DNA from: Blasia pusilla
Lineage: Eukaryota > Marchantiophyta > Marchantiopsida > Blasiales
Direction of reading: 5' to 3'
NCBI GenBank assembly: GCA_050084515.1
Contig: CM114271.1
Span: 5,580,001-5,644,000 of the forward strand
Length of the DNA stretch: 64,000 nucleotides
Part shown: in pieces, positions 12,825-34,766 of the stretch
How positions within the stretch are numbered: position 1 is the first letter of the stretch
Layout of the letters: each line of letters starts with the position of its first letter
The notes under the pieces: model-generated
Database searches by the model: none
What the model saw: only the letters and a program-made list of their open reading frames with translations
What the model was told of the DNA's origin: nothing
Made by a program: the position numbers and the translations under genes

Positions 12825-15650
12825 GTTTAATCGAGCAGATAAAAAAATCACTTACATATTTTAGGTCTTTTGGTCACCATTCCATCTCTATTGAAACTTT
12901 GCAGGAAGCTTAGATATACTTGAATTATCAAATGTCCAAAATTTTAGATCAAAATCAAATACTTGGATAAGATGAAAAATGGAATTACCCTCTTTCCTTA
13001 GAAGGTTTAATTGAGCAGGTCAAAAAACCACTTGCATATTTGGGGGCTTTTGGTCATAATTCCATTTTCATTGAAACTTTGGAAGAAGCTTAGATACACT
13101 TTGATAATCAAGTGTCCCAAATTTTAGATCAAGATGAAATACTTGGACAAGATGAAAAATGTAAGGACCCTCTTTTCTCATATGGTTTACTTACGTAGAT
13201 AACCAAAATCACTCATATATTTTTGGGCTTTTCATAACAACTACAAAAGCTTGAAAATTTGTAAATAGTTTATTTCTACCCAAATGATGAGGTCTCCAAA
13301 ATTTCAGATTAAGACCACATAGTTGAACAAGGTAAAAAATGGATGTATCCTATTTTGCTAGAAGGTTTAATGAAACAGATAAAGAAAGCACTTATATATA
13401 TATATTTGGCATTTTTTCGTAACTCCATTTTTCTTGGAAATTTGTAAGTAGCTTAGATACACTTGGATGATGAGGTCTCCCAAATTTAAGATAAAAACCA
13501 CATATTTCAACAAGGTGAAAAATGGACATATCCTCTTTTGCTAGAAGGTTTAGTGGAGCGAGTCCAAATATCACTTTTATGTTTTTGCGCATTTGGTCAG
13601 AACTCAATTTTCCTTAAAAATTTGTTGATAGCTTAGATAAAATTTGTTCGTAACTCCATTTTTCTTGGAAATTTGTAAGTAGCTTAGATACACTTGGATG
13701 ATGAGGTCTCCCAAATTTAAGATAAAAACCACATATTTCAACAAGGTGAAAAATGGACACATCCTCTTTTGCTAGAAGGTTTAGTGGAGCGAGTCCAAAA
13801 ATCACTTTTATGTTTTTGCGCATTTGGTCAGAACTCAATTTTCCTTAAAAATTTGTTGATGGCTTAGATAAAATTGAGTGATCAAGTTTCTTAAATTTCA
13901 GATCAAGAGGAAATACTTGGACAAGATGAAAAATTCACACACCTTCTTTCCTTGGAAGGTTTAATATATTGTGCAGACCAAAAAACGAAACATTTTTGGG
14001 GCTTTAAATCACAACTCCATTTTCCTTAAAACTTTGTAGGTAGCTTAGAAAAACTAAAATGATCAAGTATCCCAAATCTCATATAAAGGCCACATAGATG
14101 AAAGTTTAATATTTGAGTAGTCCAAAAATTAATTTTATATTTTTGGGCATTTGGTTGTAATTATATTTTCCTCAAAAATTTAGAGGTTTCAAATCAAGAT
14201 CAAATAGTTGGACAAAATGTACATACCCTTGTTCCTTACAAGGTTAAGTGTGCCTATCCAAAATTCACTCATATATTTTTCGGCTTTTAGTCATAACTTC
14301 ATTTTTCATTGAAACTTCTTAGGAAGCTTTAATTTTATGGAAGATCAAATGTGCCAAATTTTAAATCAAGATCAAATACTTAGATGAGATGAAAAATGGA
14401 TAGACCTTCTCCTTAGAAGGTTAAGTATGTGGCTCTTAAAACCATTTATATATATTTGGGCTTTAATTCACAATTCCATTTCATTGATATTTTGTAGTAA
14501 TGTTAGATACACTTGAATGATCAAATGTCCAAAATTACACATCAAGATCAAATACTTAGACAAGATTAAGAATGGATACATCCTCTTTCCTTAGAATGTT
14601 TAATTGCGCGAGTCCAGAAATCATTTACATATTTTTGGGATCTTCATCACAATTCCATTTTCCTTAAAAGTTTGTGGGTAGCTTGAATACACTTGGATGA
14701 TCAAGTTACCTAAATTTTAGATCAAAACCACATACATATTTGAATTAGATAAGAAAATGGACAGACGCTCTTTGTTGAGAAGGTTTAATTGTGCAAGTCC
14801 AAAAATCACTTATAGATTTTTGGGCAATTGGTCAAAATTTCATTTTTTTGGAAACTTTTTAGGTTGTTTAGTTACTTTGGAATGGTGAGTTGTCCCAAAT
14901 TTGACATTAAGATGATATTTATGAATAAGGTGAAAAATGGGCATAATCACTTTTGCTAGAAGGTTTAATCGCACAAATAAAAAAACCACTTATATATTTG
15001 TGGGATTTTGGTTATAACTCCATATTCCTTGAAATTTTTTATATAGCTTAGTTACATATTGATGAGATATCTCAAATTTCACAAGAGGATGAAATTTATG
15101 AAGAGGATGAAAAATGGACACACCCTCTTCCCTTAGATTGTTTAATCGCTTATAACGAAAACCACTTCGATCTATACTTTTGGGCTTTAGGTCAGAACTT
15201 CATTTTCCTTGAAAATTTGTAAATAGCTTAGTTACACTTGTATGATGAGATCTCCCAAATCTTAGATGAAGACCACACAATTGAACATGATGAAAAATGA
15301 TCACATCCTTTTTCTCTAGAAGGTTTAATGGAACATATCCAAAAATTAGATACATATTTTTGGTTATTTGTTCAGAATTTCTTTTTTCTTGAAAATTTGT
15401 AGACAGGTTAGAAAAAATTAGGTGATGAGAAGTTCCAAATTTTAGATCAAGTCCCACATTGTTGAGCATGATGAAAAAATGCATCCACCCTCTTTTGCTA
15501 GAAGATTTAATTGAGTGAGTCAAAAAATTACTTATAAATTTTTGGGCATTTGGTCATGAGTCAATTTTCCTGAAGAAATTTTAGATAGCTTAAATACACT
15601 TGGATGATGAGTTTGCCCAAATTTTAGATTAAGATCACATATATAGTTTA
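12825..15650. repeat. Tandem array of ~16 degenerate ~180-bp units
   Basis: A recurrent set of phrases appears in fixed order roughly every 180 bases: AGAAGGTTTAATTGAGC, then TTTTTGGGC, then AACTCCATTTTCCTT, then GCTTAGATACACTTGGATGA, then CCCAAATTTTAGATCAAGA, then GATGAAAAATGGACA. Copies of the GGTTTAAT phrase fall near 12832, 13004, 13182, 13362, 13545, 13780, 13962, 14100, 14249, 14415, 14592, 14778, 14960, 15135, 15318 and 15500. Divergence between units is high except for one recent duplication. Minus-strand open frames here (for example 13392-13607, 15200-15523) are by-products of the repeat. The array starts exactly where copy D ends. Confidence 0.88.
13418..13874. repeat. Recent 231-bp duplication inside the array
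   Basis: Segments 13418-13648 and 13649-13874 are almost identical, differing at only a few positions, whereas neighbouring units are strongly diverged. The 231-bp period is longer than the ~180-bp unit, so this looks like a single unequal exchange or slippage event. Confidence 0.85.
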
Positions 15651-17134
15651 TTGGAACGTTATTAACCTTTTCATTCACATTCATAGAATCCCTTCTAAAT
15701 TAATAGTTTTGCATAATTCTATTATTTCATATGCGGAGTCATGATTAAGACAATATTTTAATTAATTAATCATCTAGTTGTGCAAATCAACATTGTATCG
15801 TTTCTTTCATTGGTGTATTTTAATTTTCTGAATCATGGGCATTCCTCCCATCCCACGTGTCCCTCCCCACAGCAGCAAACTTTATGGCTCGTCTGGAACC
15901 GGTCGACAAATTTTAGAGGTTTATGATACGAGACCCTATCTCCTCTCTATCCACCTTCTCGAAATGCGTTATATGCGTATGGACTTTTCTTTTTCTACAA
16001 GATTGAGCATATAACATCCATACTAGTTTTTCAGTAACATTTCATGGTTAGATGAGATCATGAAAGACAAAATAGAGTGTAAAAACTTATGGCCGAATCA
16101 CTTTCAAAATTTTGATCATTTACATGGACTAAGAGATTTTTTAAAGCATTTATTAATTATATATGATAATATATATTAATGTACTCAAGTTTAAATTACT
16201 TTCCAAAATGATATAATACTCCCCATATTATAACTACCAGTTTTAACTATTTTGAATTTGAACTACTCTTATAAGATTGCTTTGGTTTAGTGTGAAATAT
16301 TAAAAAAGGAGCAGAATTCGAAAAAATAAAAGGCATCCTCCAATAATAAAAAAAAATACTAAATTCTTTTTCAATTCTTTTTTTTCCATATGGATTTTCT
16401 TTTATCGGCTTTTTATCCAAGTAGACAGGAATGAATGAGGGGAAGTCCCATGTATTTCAAAATAACACGTGATAGTAGACGGTCCCGTACCGGCGCTTGA
16501 AGCTTGGGATGTGAAAGAAACTATGGAATTAATTGTAAGCTGTCGGAGGTACGGAGGATCATTTCCCGAGACGTACGAACCCTTTCTGTTTCATTTTATA
16601 ATACGAACTCTCGCAAGCGATGAAAAATACAAGCCCATCTCTCGGACAGCCAGACCGGTCTCGGATAGTCGGCATTTCGAATTTCACGCGCTGTTTGTGA
16701 GTAGGTTCCCGTCGATGGAGGTAGCTGAGTTGATGGTGAGGCCGGGAGCAGAACCAATGTTGGAGATTGGAGACTTATATTGATCGAATGTGACATGGAT
16801 TCTCTTCATCCATTAGGAACGCTACTCTTCTTGTGAGTGGTAACGCTGCCCTTCACTTGATTTTTTACGACGATGATGTTTACTGTCACTAACCAACACA
16901 CCGCCAGCCATCTCTTCTTAGGTGCTCATGCCTGCCTCGTTCAGATGTCGCACTTGCTCCCGATGAGAGATCTGTAGATGCACTTTCTGTGTGGTTTGAT
17001 GAGTGTTCAGTGTTGACGTTGAAGGTGGTGTTTGCCGTGTAGCGACGAAAGTACTGTATTCGTCTGTCTTGTTGTTGACTGCTGGATTCTGTTTGAGCTC
17101 GTCTGAGCTGGATGTTCCTCGGAGCTCGCGCGTT
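15651..17134. other. AT-rich spacer and 3' flank of the ABCC gene
   Basis: No convincing gene. A 104-codon plus-strand frame at 16469-16783 has no recognisable domain and lies in the 3' flank of the leftward ABCC gene, so I do not call it. The ABCC 3' UTR and poly(A) region should lie just below 17135. No tRNA or rRNA gene was seen. Confidence 0.5.
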
Positions 17135-26730
<9,596 letters not shown>

Positions 26731-28226
26731 ATTCTTCGCTGAAATGGATTCAAAAGTATTCTAGGTCCTGGATTGAAACCTTCGATCCTTGCATCCACTC
26801 AACATTAATCAGTCGAGTCCTTCGTCTGATTCTTCGTCACTCGATGGCAAACGAACGTAGAGACTTGCCGTCTCTTCGATCGACATTGCCGGACCTTGAG
26901 ACTCACGTGCTGTGGCGACGTGCCCCGCGCGAGTTCACTTCGATCTTCACTTGTGACCACCGTTTTCCATCGCTCAACAACGTTCATCTCCAGTAAAAAT
27001 GGGATCCGCACATCCGGCGATTGCCCCGCAACAACTGTAGATTCTTACACGGGGCGGTGATTGAAGACTAGAGGATTGCAAACGTCCTCGACTCCTCGGA
27101 ACCGGCGGAACGGGGGAGTTCTGTCTAATGCGCCGCCATGACGAAAACTCGTTCAGCGTTCAGGAAGGACGTCGTCACGCGTACGGCAGTGCAAGGAAGC
27201 AGAACATCCCATGCGCGCGCGCCTCACACCCTCTTACAAGTCGCCAAAGTAAACAAAGATGCACTTCGGTGAAAACGAGTGATGGAAAACCCATCGGAAG
27301 TACAAAAGAGGGGGACTCAAAAAGAGGGGGACTCAAAGAGTCAAAACCTGAAGGCCACAACACGACCAGAAAAGGAAGAAGGGGGCATTCCCCCTAACGA
27401 CGAAACTCACCAACAGCAGAGACAATATCACCAAAATTAAGGTTTGACTTGCGAAGCCGGTCGTCCGCTTTGTCCCGACGCTCAATAGGCTCTGATCCGA
27501 CCTCTCACCGGCTGGCATTACAACGAGTGCCGGTTCCAGCGCACGTAGTCAGTGCGAAGATCCGTGACTAGGGTTCCGTAACCTGGTTCTCCCCGGACAC
27601 GTCGGCTTTTATCTGCATCCATGGATCTGATTAGCTGCAGTTTATCGGCGGATTTCGCCCCCCGCTTTGCAAAAGCGCAACTTAATCGGCCCAAAACTCC
27701 AGATTAGCAAGGTCGCCGTCAAAATTTTAAAACTCTTTCGATCCCTATGTAGGTGTCCCTGTCAGCCGTATCCCATGGCCTTAGAGGGAGGGACTCCTCC
27801 TACATATGCACCCAGCGGGCGGGTCCAAAAAGCTTTTGTTAAGAATTGATGGCTACGAGTTTAGGTTACCACTAGTGGCAGCACATCCACATGGCAGAAT
27901 TAAGGATATTGCACACAGTGTTTTTTCATGCCGGTTGAGCAAAATATTTTCTTGTTGTGACATAAAAAAAAACGTTTGCAAATTAAAAAGCACTTTCCAA
28001 TCCGATAGTGGGCTGGCAAGAGATTAATAATATTGCCCATTAAGAGAAAATATTTTCTTGTTGTAAGGGCACTAGGTACCTTCCTCAACACAAAATAAAA
28101 GTTAAAATGGGTTACTTCCGAACACGATTTCCCTGGGTCGTAGAACTAATTTCCGTGCTCAAAGCACCCTAAGGGCTGCCTCAAACTCAAAACTAGACTC
28201 CCAACCATTTCTTTGGCGTACTAGTT
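26731..28226. other. ABCC promoter/5' region and spacer
   Basis: Upstream of the ABCC start, 26731-27620 is clearly richer in G+C and CpG than the rest of the spacer and probably holds the promoter and 5' UTR. A short direct repeat (AAGAGGGGGACTCAAA twice) lies at about 27306-27340. Open frames such as 27128-27397 show no family resemblance. From 27620 to 28226 I see nothing recognisable. Confidence 0.45.
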
Positions 28227-28713
28227 ACGTAAATCACAAGTATGTCACCTTGGGAAATCGTAAACCCTCTATAAGAATAAAATAGGATAACATCCACACG
28301 CGGGGACCTGAGGTATGTTTTATGTCACAAGACGCAAGCTTGCCACCACCCATGCGTTAGTGATCAATGCATATATGAACATAAATATGGAGCGACCGAA
28401 GGCTATGCGTTGAAATTATGGCATGGATGAGATTCCTATCATGTGGATGGGGGGAGGGGATTGAATTAAACCATCATAGGAGAGGATATTTTCTTATGTT
28501 TCTATTTTGTATTAGATTTCAAACATTGAAAGAGAGGGGAATTTAAGAAAATATCCTCTCCTATGATATTTATTCACCGACCCTGCGTATGTGACATGAA
28601 ACATGTGTAAACCAGTCTTATAGAGGGTCTACGATTTTCCAAGGTGTCATACTTGTGATTAGTGTTATAAAGGGATTACGATTTTCCAAGGTGGCACACT
28701 TGTGATTTACGTC
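28227..28713. mobile_element. Foldback / MITE-like element with nested hairpin
   Basis: The left arm 28227-28276 (AAATCACAAGTATGTCACCT...) is the reverse complement of 28616-28658, with a second copy of the right arm at 28664-28713. Inside this, 28473-28496 and 28544-28567 form a perfect 24-bp inverted repeat (ATCATAGGAGAGGATATTTT...) around a 47-bp loop. The DNA would fold into a long stem. No open reading frame of note. Family not identified; target duplication not established. Confidence 0.72.
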
Positions 28714-28949
28714 CCTGTTGAGTTGGGATTGTTAAGAGATCAGAATTACAAATACATGAATGTTTCATCCCTAGTCTTTGGATCATCTTCAAGCTCACCG
28801 CATGCATTTTCTGAATAGGACTCCTAAGGTAACATGCATGTTTGCTCAGGCCGAAATCCGAGTTAAGAGAATTTGCCACAATGCCATTTGTATTCTAACC
28901 TACAGGCCATAGCAAGTAGGAATGTTGCATAAGAATCTTATTGAAATAA

Positions 28950-29118
28950 CAAACACACCTACTAGTATGAACACCAAGATCAATCATGCTATGCTTCCCT
29001 CATGAGTTTCATTTTATTTCAAGTCCATGTAATAGTGGGCATCTAGCACACCACTCCCATCATATACTATATATTCCATGCTCTCTATTACATTATGCGG
29101 CCCTTTGAGGTCTTTTGG
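28950..29118. repeat. Dispersed repeat, copy 2 (inverted relative to 21851-22018)
   Basis: On the minus strand this repeats the order of phrases found at 21851-22018, including the GGCCCTTTGAGGTCTTTT block at its right end. It shows that the same repeat lies both in the ABCC intron and upstream of the gene. Confidence 0.75.
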
Positions 29119-30328
29119 TTCTTATTTAAATGGATGTTTTCTTTATTCTTCGTAGGAAAGAAAAAAAAAGGGGTTAGAAGGGTTGTATTTAAAATCACAC
29201 AAGTGGAATAAAGGGGAGTCACACAAAAGAATAACTAGCTCACACGGATCGATATCACTTGTGACTTCTCATGGAAAAATGTACTTCTCAAGACGAAGGC
29301 CGAATCAGTGGTGGATAAGAAAACACACGAATCGAAATGATGAGATTACCTCTATATAGTACCTATGATCTCTTTTAGGGTTCCTTCCAAAGTTGAAGTC
29401 TACAAAACCCTCCTCATTGTTGTATTCCTTGTTGCACAAATATCTCAAAATTTATTCTAGCTTGTTTTCTATAGTCACTAATCCTTTACTATGACCAAAA
29501 TCCTCCCAATTTCTCCATGGGTTCACTCTTAAACTTACCAAGGTTGTAAAAATGATGGAAAATGTTTTCTTTTGGACACACCCCTATCATACCATTTGCT
29601 AAATTTGCTTGCTAGATTGAATTTTGCAAATGGTGTGACGAGTTTATGCCTTTGAGGGTGAATCCTAAGGCTACAATTTCAATCAACTAGTTGGTGCCTG
29701 TGCACGACACGAGTGAAGGAATCCCTCCTTCGTTGCATTCATTGCTAGTTAGATGAATTTAAGCTATTAGAAAGGACATGTATCATAACCAGAGGCCATC
29801 CAAAAAGACATGTGTCAAATAGGGAGATGTTTTTTTATCGAGACCATTGTTGCTAGTAATATTATAGATGGCTTGGATTTAATTCTTCGAGGATATTTGA
29901 GATGCAATCACCTTCCCCAACCTACATTTACCTACCCTAAGCTTCCACTGTTCCACATACCATCCTACCCGCACTTGGGGTCTAGTATTTGATTTGATGA
30001 AGGACTTGGGATTTCAACCCTTAAATTCCTATGAAATCGACCCTAAACCCATTCAACGCTTCATCCATCCCCCTTTTTTATTTCCATCTTGTTCACTTAT
30101 GGAGCACTAATTCAATTTTGACAAGTGAGATTTTCCATGTGGCAGAAAAGATCTTAATAGTTCACTTTATCCAACACTTTCTCATTCCAAATGCTAAGAA
30201 AGTTTAAGTCTATTCAATGGTACTTTAAGATTTTATCTCCACATCAAATTTTTTTACAAGATATGGTGCTTTGAAGAAAAGATCAATCTTGTAATATAGG
30301 CTTGACGATATAATTTCACATTCTTGAA
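29119..30328. other. Spacer with a second, decayed Helitron-like end
   Basis: No gene recognised. At 29686-29706 the sequence ACTAGTTGGTGCCTGTGCAC resembles the Helitron-like terminus at 8393-8421 (both begin CAACTAGTT and share TGTGCACG), but its hairpin is imperfect. The rest is AT-rich with short unassignable frames. Confidence 0.4.
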
Positions 30329-31450
30329 TGTCACGATCCTCATAACCAAACAAGCGCCAATGCAAAACATCAAGACTCTTGTAGGCTTACTTGAGGATGG
30401 ATGTGCATCGAAGAAGTCTCTTGAAGAAGACAAGAGATGTGATACGCAAGCAAGATTGAGCGTTTCATATGTTAGCCGTTGCAACTCAGAGAACCTAGAC
30501 CAAACGCGGACCAAGACTTGAGAAGAGTCAAGTCTAGAAGAGTGGGTTGCAAACAAGGTTGCACGGAAACGGACAAGTCCGTCCATGGGACTGACATGTC
30601 CAGACATGACCACAGACATTCAACACCGGGCGCGAGCACGGGTTTTTGTGGCGCCCAAATCGACCGCGCAGGCTCCATTTGCGGGCCACCGGTGGGGGCT
30701 CCGATGAAGGGTACGGGCCATGGTGTGGGCATAGGTCGCGACGGGGGCTGCAAGCAAGCGCGACGTGTGGGCTAGGGTGCGGGCGTTGAAGCCCACGTCC
30801 GGGCTGCTTGCGGGCCTTGGAGCCCGCATGTGGGCTCCTAGGCCCGCATGCAGCCTAGGAGCCTGCTTCAGGGCCCGCGGGCTTCAGGGCCCGCGTCCAG
30901 GCTACTTGCGGGCCGCCAAGCCCGCGCGTGGGCTCGTTGCGGGCTAGGGTGCAGGCCCTGAAGCCCGCGTCCGGGCTGCTTGTGGGCTGGCTGCGGGCCT
31001 TGGAGCCCACCTACGGGCTAGGTCACGTGCTCATTGCTGACCTTGAAGTGCGCATTCAGGATGATAACGGGCCCTTTGTAGGCCTAGTAGCTCGCATGTG
31101 GTCTAGGGTGCAGGCCCTAAAACCCCGCCTGCATGCACGCTAGGGCGCGGGCTTGCATGCAGGCCGTCAAGCTTGCGTACGGGATCGTTGCGAGCTTTGG
31201 AGCCCGCTTGCGGGCTATGTCACGGGCCATCGATCCCTTGCACAGGCTCATTGCGGGCTGGGGTGCGCGCTCCGACACGGGCTTGTATGCGGATCGCCAA
31301 GCCCACAAGTGCGGGCTAGTTGCGGGCCTTGGAGCCCACATAGAGTCTGTGCCCTCCAAGGCTCTCGAAGAAGAGCAACAACGGAGGACTTCAAGAGAAG
31401 CCAATCTGCCCAGCACTTCTCCTAACACGACCTACGATCCTCACATTGTT
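30329..31450 (+). mobile_element. B-type LTR (solo or partial) with GC-rich core
   Basis: It begins TGTCACGATCCTCATAACCA, matching the B-type LTR start at 48545. Similarity continues through CCTAGACCAAACGCGGACC (about 30491) and the CAAACAAGGTTG block (about 30549), after which the two diverge. The segment then passes into the GC-rich repeats at 30730-31345. The right end was not identified, so the limit is approximate. No gag-pol follows, so it may be a solo LTR or a truncated element. Confidence 0.6.
30730..31345. repeat. GC-rich imperfect repeats built on GCGGGCT / AGCCCGC
   Basis: About 600 bases of very high G+C in an otherwise AT-rich region. Short complementary phrases alternate: GCGGGCC, GGAGCCCGC, GGGCTGCTTGCGGG and CTAGGGTGCAGGCCCT. 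The phrase AAGCCCGCGTCCGGGCTGCT occurs at about 30961, with a near copy at about 30789. Long frames on both strands (for example 31133-31468) are composition artefacts. It would form strong hairpins and is CpG-rich. Confidence 0.8.
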
Positions 31451-31495
31451 GCACCAGTAGGAGTTTAGAATCATTCCACCGAGTCTAGTGAACCT

Positions 31496-31760
31496 TTGCG
31501 GGATACTCCTCTCCAATCTTTGAGTGCTGAAACGGTGGACTTAGTTGATGAGCCTACTGATAATGATGTTCTCACCCCTATGGTTCCAAACTCTCAACCC
31601 ATCAATCATGGCATGGATAGTTCATACATATCCTCCGATGATGAAACAACTGCAATAGGAACTTGTGGCGGATCCACCTGACTTCGAACTATTGAGCCGC
31701 CAAATTACCGCTTACATCTTAATCCGCCGGACCCAACCATAGACCTAGACTAGAAGAGTA
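31496..31760 (+). other. Unassigned open stretch after the GC-rich block
   Basis: A 61-codon frame at 31496-31681, rich in acidic and Ser/Thr residues (DSSYISSDDETTA), ends shortly before a proline-rich phrase in another frame. It might be the 3' end of a decayed element gene. I do not recognise it and would not call it functional. Confidence 0.25.
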
Positions 31761-31899
31761 ATTACAAAATTTAGTGAGACGGATTAGTAGTTAGTTGTAG
31801 CAAACTTGTTTTGTATTGACTATTTTAAGAATGTCATTTTTATGACATTCCTTTTTGTATACTTCTTGCAAATAAAGCATTTATTTTTACATTGAAGGT

Positions 31900-32608
31900 G
31901 AAATTGGTAAGTGTGATTTTTGAGCTCGTGGTCACAACTCCATTTTGCTCAAAACCTTGCCAGAGTGCTACAAACGCAACTTGGGAAAGTTTGACATGAT
32001 GAAAAATGAAAAAACCTTCTTTCCATTAGTGGTTCGGGGCCAAAAGGTACTTACATATTTTGAGGTTTTCCTCACATCTCCATTTTGGTTGAAACTTGGC
32101 AAGAGTGGAACATGCACCTTGGAAATCATGTAGAAAAACTTTCAGCTCAAGATGGGAAAGTTAGACAAGGTGACAAATGAAAAAACCTTATTTTGATAGA
32201 AGGTCTGATGGTTCAGGTCCAAAAAGGAGTTAGAAAGTTTTGAGCTTTTGGCCATGACTTTATTTTGCCTAAAACTTGGCAAGAGTGCTAGGATCACCAT
32301 AGAGACCATGTTGGCTAAATTGCAGCTCAAGATGACAAAGTTGGACCAGCTGAAAAATGGAAAAACCTTATTTTGATAGAAGGTCTAATAATTCGGGTCC
32401 AAAAAGGAGTTAGTAATTTTTTAGCTTTTGCTCACAAGTTTATTTTGCCTGAAACTTGGCAAGAGTGCTAGATGCACATGTTGACCATGTCGTACAAATT
32501 TCAGTTCAAGATAAAAATTTGGACAAGATGAAAAATGAAAAAACCTTATTTTGGTAGAAGGTCTAATGGGTCGGGTCCAAAAAGAAGTTAGAAATTTTTG
32601 AGCTTTTA
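31900..32608. repeat. Second array of the ~180-bp repeat family (~4 units)
   Basis: Units share AAAAAACCTTATTTTGATAG, then AGAAGGTCTAAT, then GTCCAAAAAGGAGTTAG, then GAGCTTTTG, then TTTTGCCTAAAACTTGGCAA with the array at 12825-15650, in the same order and at about the same period (near 32180, 32363 and 32540). It is broken by the LTR-like start of gypsy copy C at 32609, so the array is older than that insertion. Confidence 0.82.
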
Positions 32609-34766
32609 TGTCACGTCCTTTAGGATAGATCGGTGAGATCTAGTAGAGCTCCTTTGTGAGTAGTGGAGGACAGGCTCAGTAGGTCGAGGATGACCTGATG
32701 AGGCCCCGAAAGACCTGAGAGAGCAGGTTTCTCCTTCGTTGCGGCTCATTTGGAGCCATATTGAGGAACTTGCTATTTTAAGTAAGTACCATTTTGAGTA
32801 TATGATCGAATTGATATTTTTGATAAGTGGCCCTTGACCTCCTACATCAAGTCAAGATCCAAGGAGATGACTTGGGAGCATAGGTTGCCATGGAGAGAGC
32901 TTGGGAGAGGGGAGGGGTATACCTCAAGGAGAGAGAGCTTGAGAGTTCATTCTCTCTTTGTTGAACCTCTTGGCACGAGGCGCCAGAGTTATGGTCCCTT
33001 GCCTTGTGAGTGTAACCCAAACCTCTTATTAGGAGAGTGGGTTTGGTTTGACATTGAGAGAGACATGTGAGAGTGCACACATTTGAGAGCTATGGTGTTG
33101 AGAGAGATTGGATCTTATTTTACAAAGAGAGAATGAGTGATTGAGAGAGCTTCATGGGGGAGCTCGCTGGTCACTCGCTGGTTTTGCAGGTTGGGGATCA
33201 TATTCCCCATTCAGCGATTCATGGAAGTGCTCGCCGGAGCAAGAGCCGCTTACTTGTGATGTTTCCTTTGTGCAATTTTTCGTGTGGAAGAGTGGCGCGC
33301 GGAAGCGCTGCCCAATTTTTGATAGGGATTGAGTATGGGGATGGATTGCTCCATGCCGATGCTCTCGGGAGCACCATGTAGCTTGCTGATTTGTGTTCTC
33401 ACAAGTTTTACATTTGCGTTGGGAGAAATGAGTGCGGAAGCGCTACCAAATTTTGTGTAGGAGAAAAAGACGTTGGGTTTTACAATAGTCCTTGTCAATT
33501 TTATTGGAATGTCTGATTCCAAATATTTTTTGACGCTGTTGTAGACCGTGAAGTTGTGCATGCTGTGCAACAAATACTACACAATTTGGATTTGTGAGAA
33601 AAAAAGTTATGGTCAATCTTGCAAAAGTGCCACTATTAGGCGATTTTTAGGGTTAAATTATTCAAACCCTAAACCAGCCGATGCACCAACGGCGGCTATC
33701 GCCATCATAGTCACCGTCAACAGTTTGCCATCAACGGTCAATCATCACCATCGATGGTCGACCGTCATCATCAATGGTCAACCGCCCATCGTTGGCTGCT
33801 GCCGTTGCCTAGCGCTGCTCAGAGCCGCGTTCGGTCGTTGTCCGCCCTTTGGTTGCCATTTCCGCCATGATGGAGTGGAGGGTCTTCCACGACCACCGTT
33901 GATTCTCTGTCTTGCATCGCCACCATGTACTTTGGTTTGGCTGCCACCATCATCACAGTTTTGTCATCAACTAGTGATGGCAGGTGACATCGGGTTATGG
34001 TGTTTGAGTTTTCATTTCATGTTGTTATGTTGTGATTGGTAGCCACAATGCACCGTCGATTGTCACGCCGTGCCGCTTGTGGCCGCACCGCATTGTCTGA
34101 ATCGCAGAGACGCTCCTTCACTAAGGAGTAGAGCGTGTGAATTTCTGATTGAGGAGGATATGCTGTCGAGTGTCGCACCCCATTTCCGAGTGCCGTGTCG
34201 TTTATAGGCGTTCCGTGCTGCCAGTGCCGCACCGGACCGCTCAACCTGCATCACACATCGAGGAGGTTTGAGCAACGTCAATACGAGGGGAGTACGACTT
34301 GCTGATTGGAGGAGTTGTCTTCACGATTGAGTTAGGGTTGAGATTTGCAGTTAGCGAGGAGTGACATCGACATTATTTTCAGGTTATCCATTCTGGTCTC
34401 TTACCCTGCACGTGGGAGAGATTTCCGGATATTGGGAAGTTATTTGAGATATTTTTTAGGATGCTGATGCTGAGAGCATCAATGATGTATGGGTTTAGGG
34501 GACATAGACCTGTGTGGGATGTCCAGAGTTGAGGATGGTTTGTCGATGAGACAATAAATCAGTTGATTTGCGGGACCGCGCCGCTTGTTGCCGCACAACA
34601 CATGGCTCAATGAGAGAGTGTAGATTGAGTGCCGCATATTTAGTTTTAGTGATTGAGGGATTACTTGCAAGATTGAGAGTGATCGTGTGAGAGGGGCACA
34701 AGGGCCATCACGGCGTCCTTTCGGGATTTTGAGAGACGAGGTAGTGGACCTGAGAGTAGCTATAGA

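Noticed and set aside
13392-15523. Similar 70- to 107-codon minus-strand frames in the repeat array
   Set aside because: They are the same repeat unit read in one frame; open by composition, and units are degenerate.
12825-15650. CRISPR-like array
   Set aside because: Units are ~180 bp, degenerate along their whole length, without constant short repeats and unique spacers; the genome is a plant.
16469-16783. 104-codon plus-strand open frame near the ABCC 3' end
   Set aside because: No family resemblance, no conserved motif, and a minus-strand frame overlaps it; most likely chance.
31133-31468. Overlapping open frames on both strands in the GC-rich block
   Set aside because: Several frames are open at once because stops are rare in GC-rich repeats; no evidence of coding.
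33548-34042. 164-codon plus-strand frame in the copy C leader
   Set aside because: Cysteine-rich but without regular metal-binding spacing; arises from repetitive ATCATC/GGTCAAC-like leader sequence.
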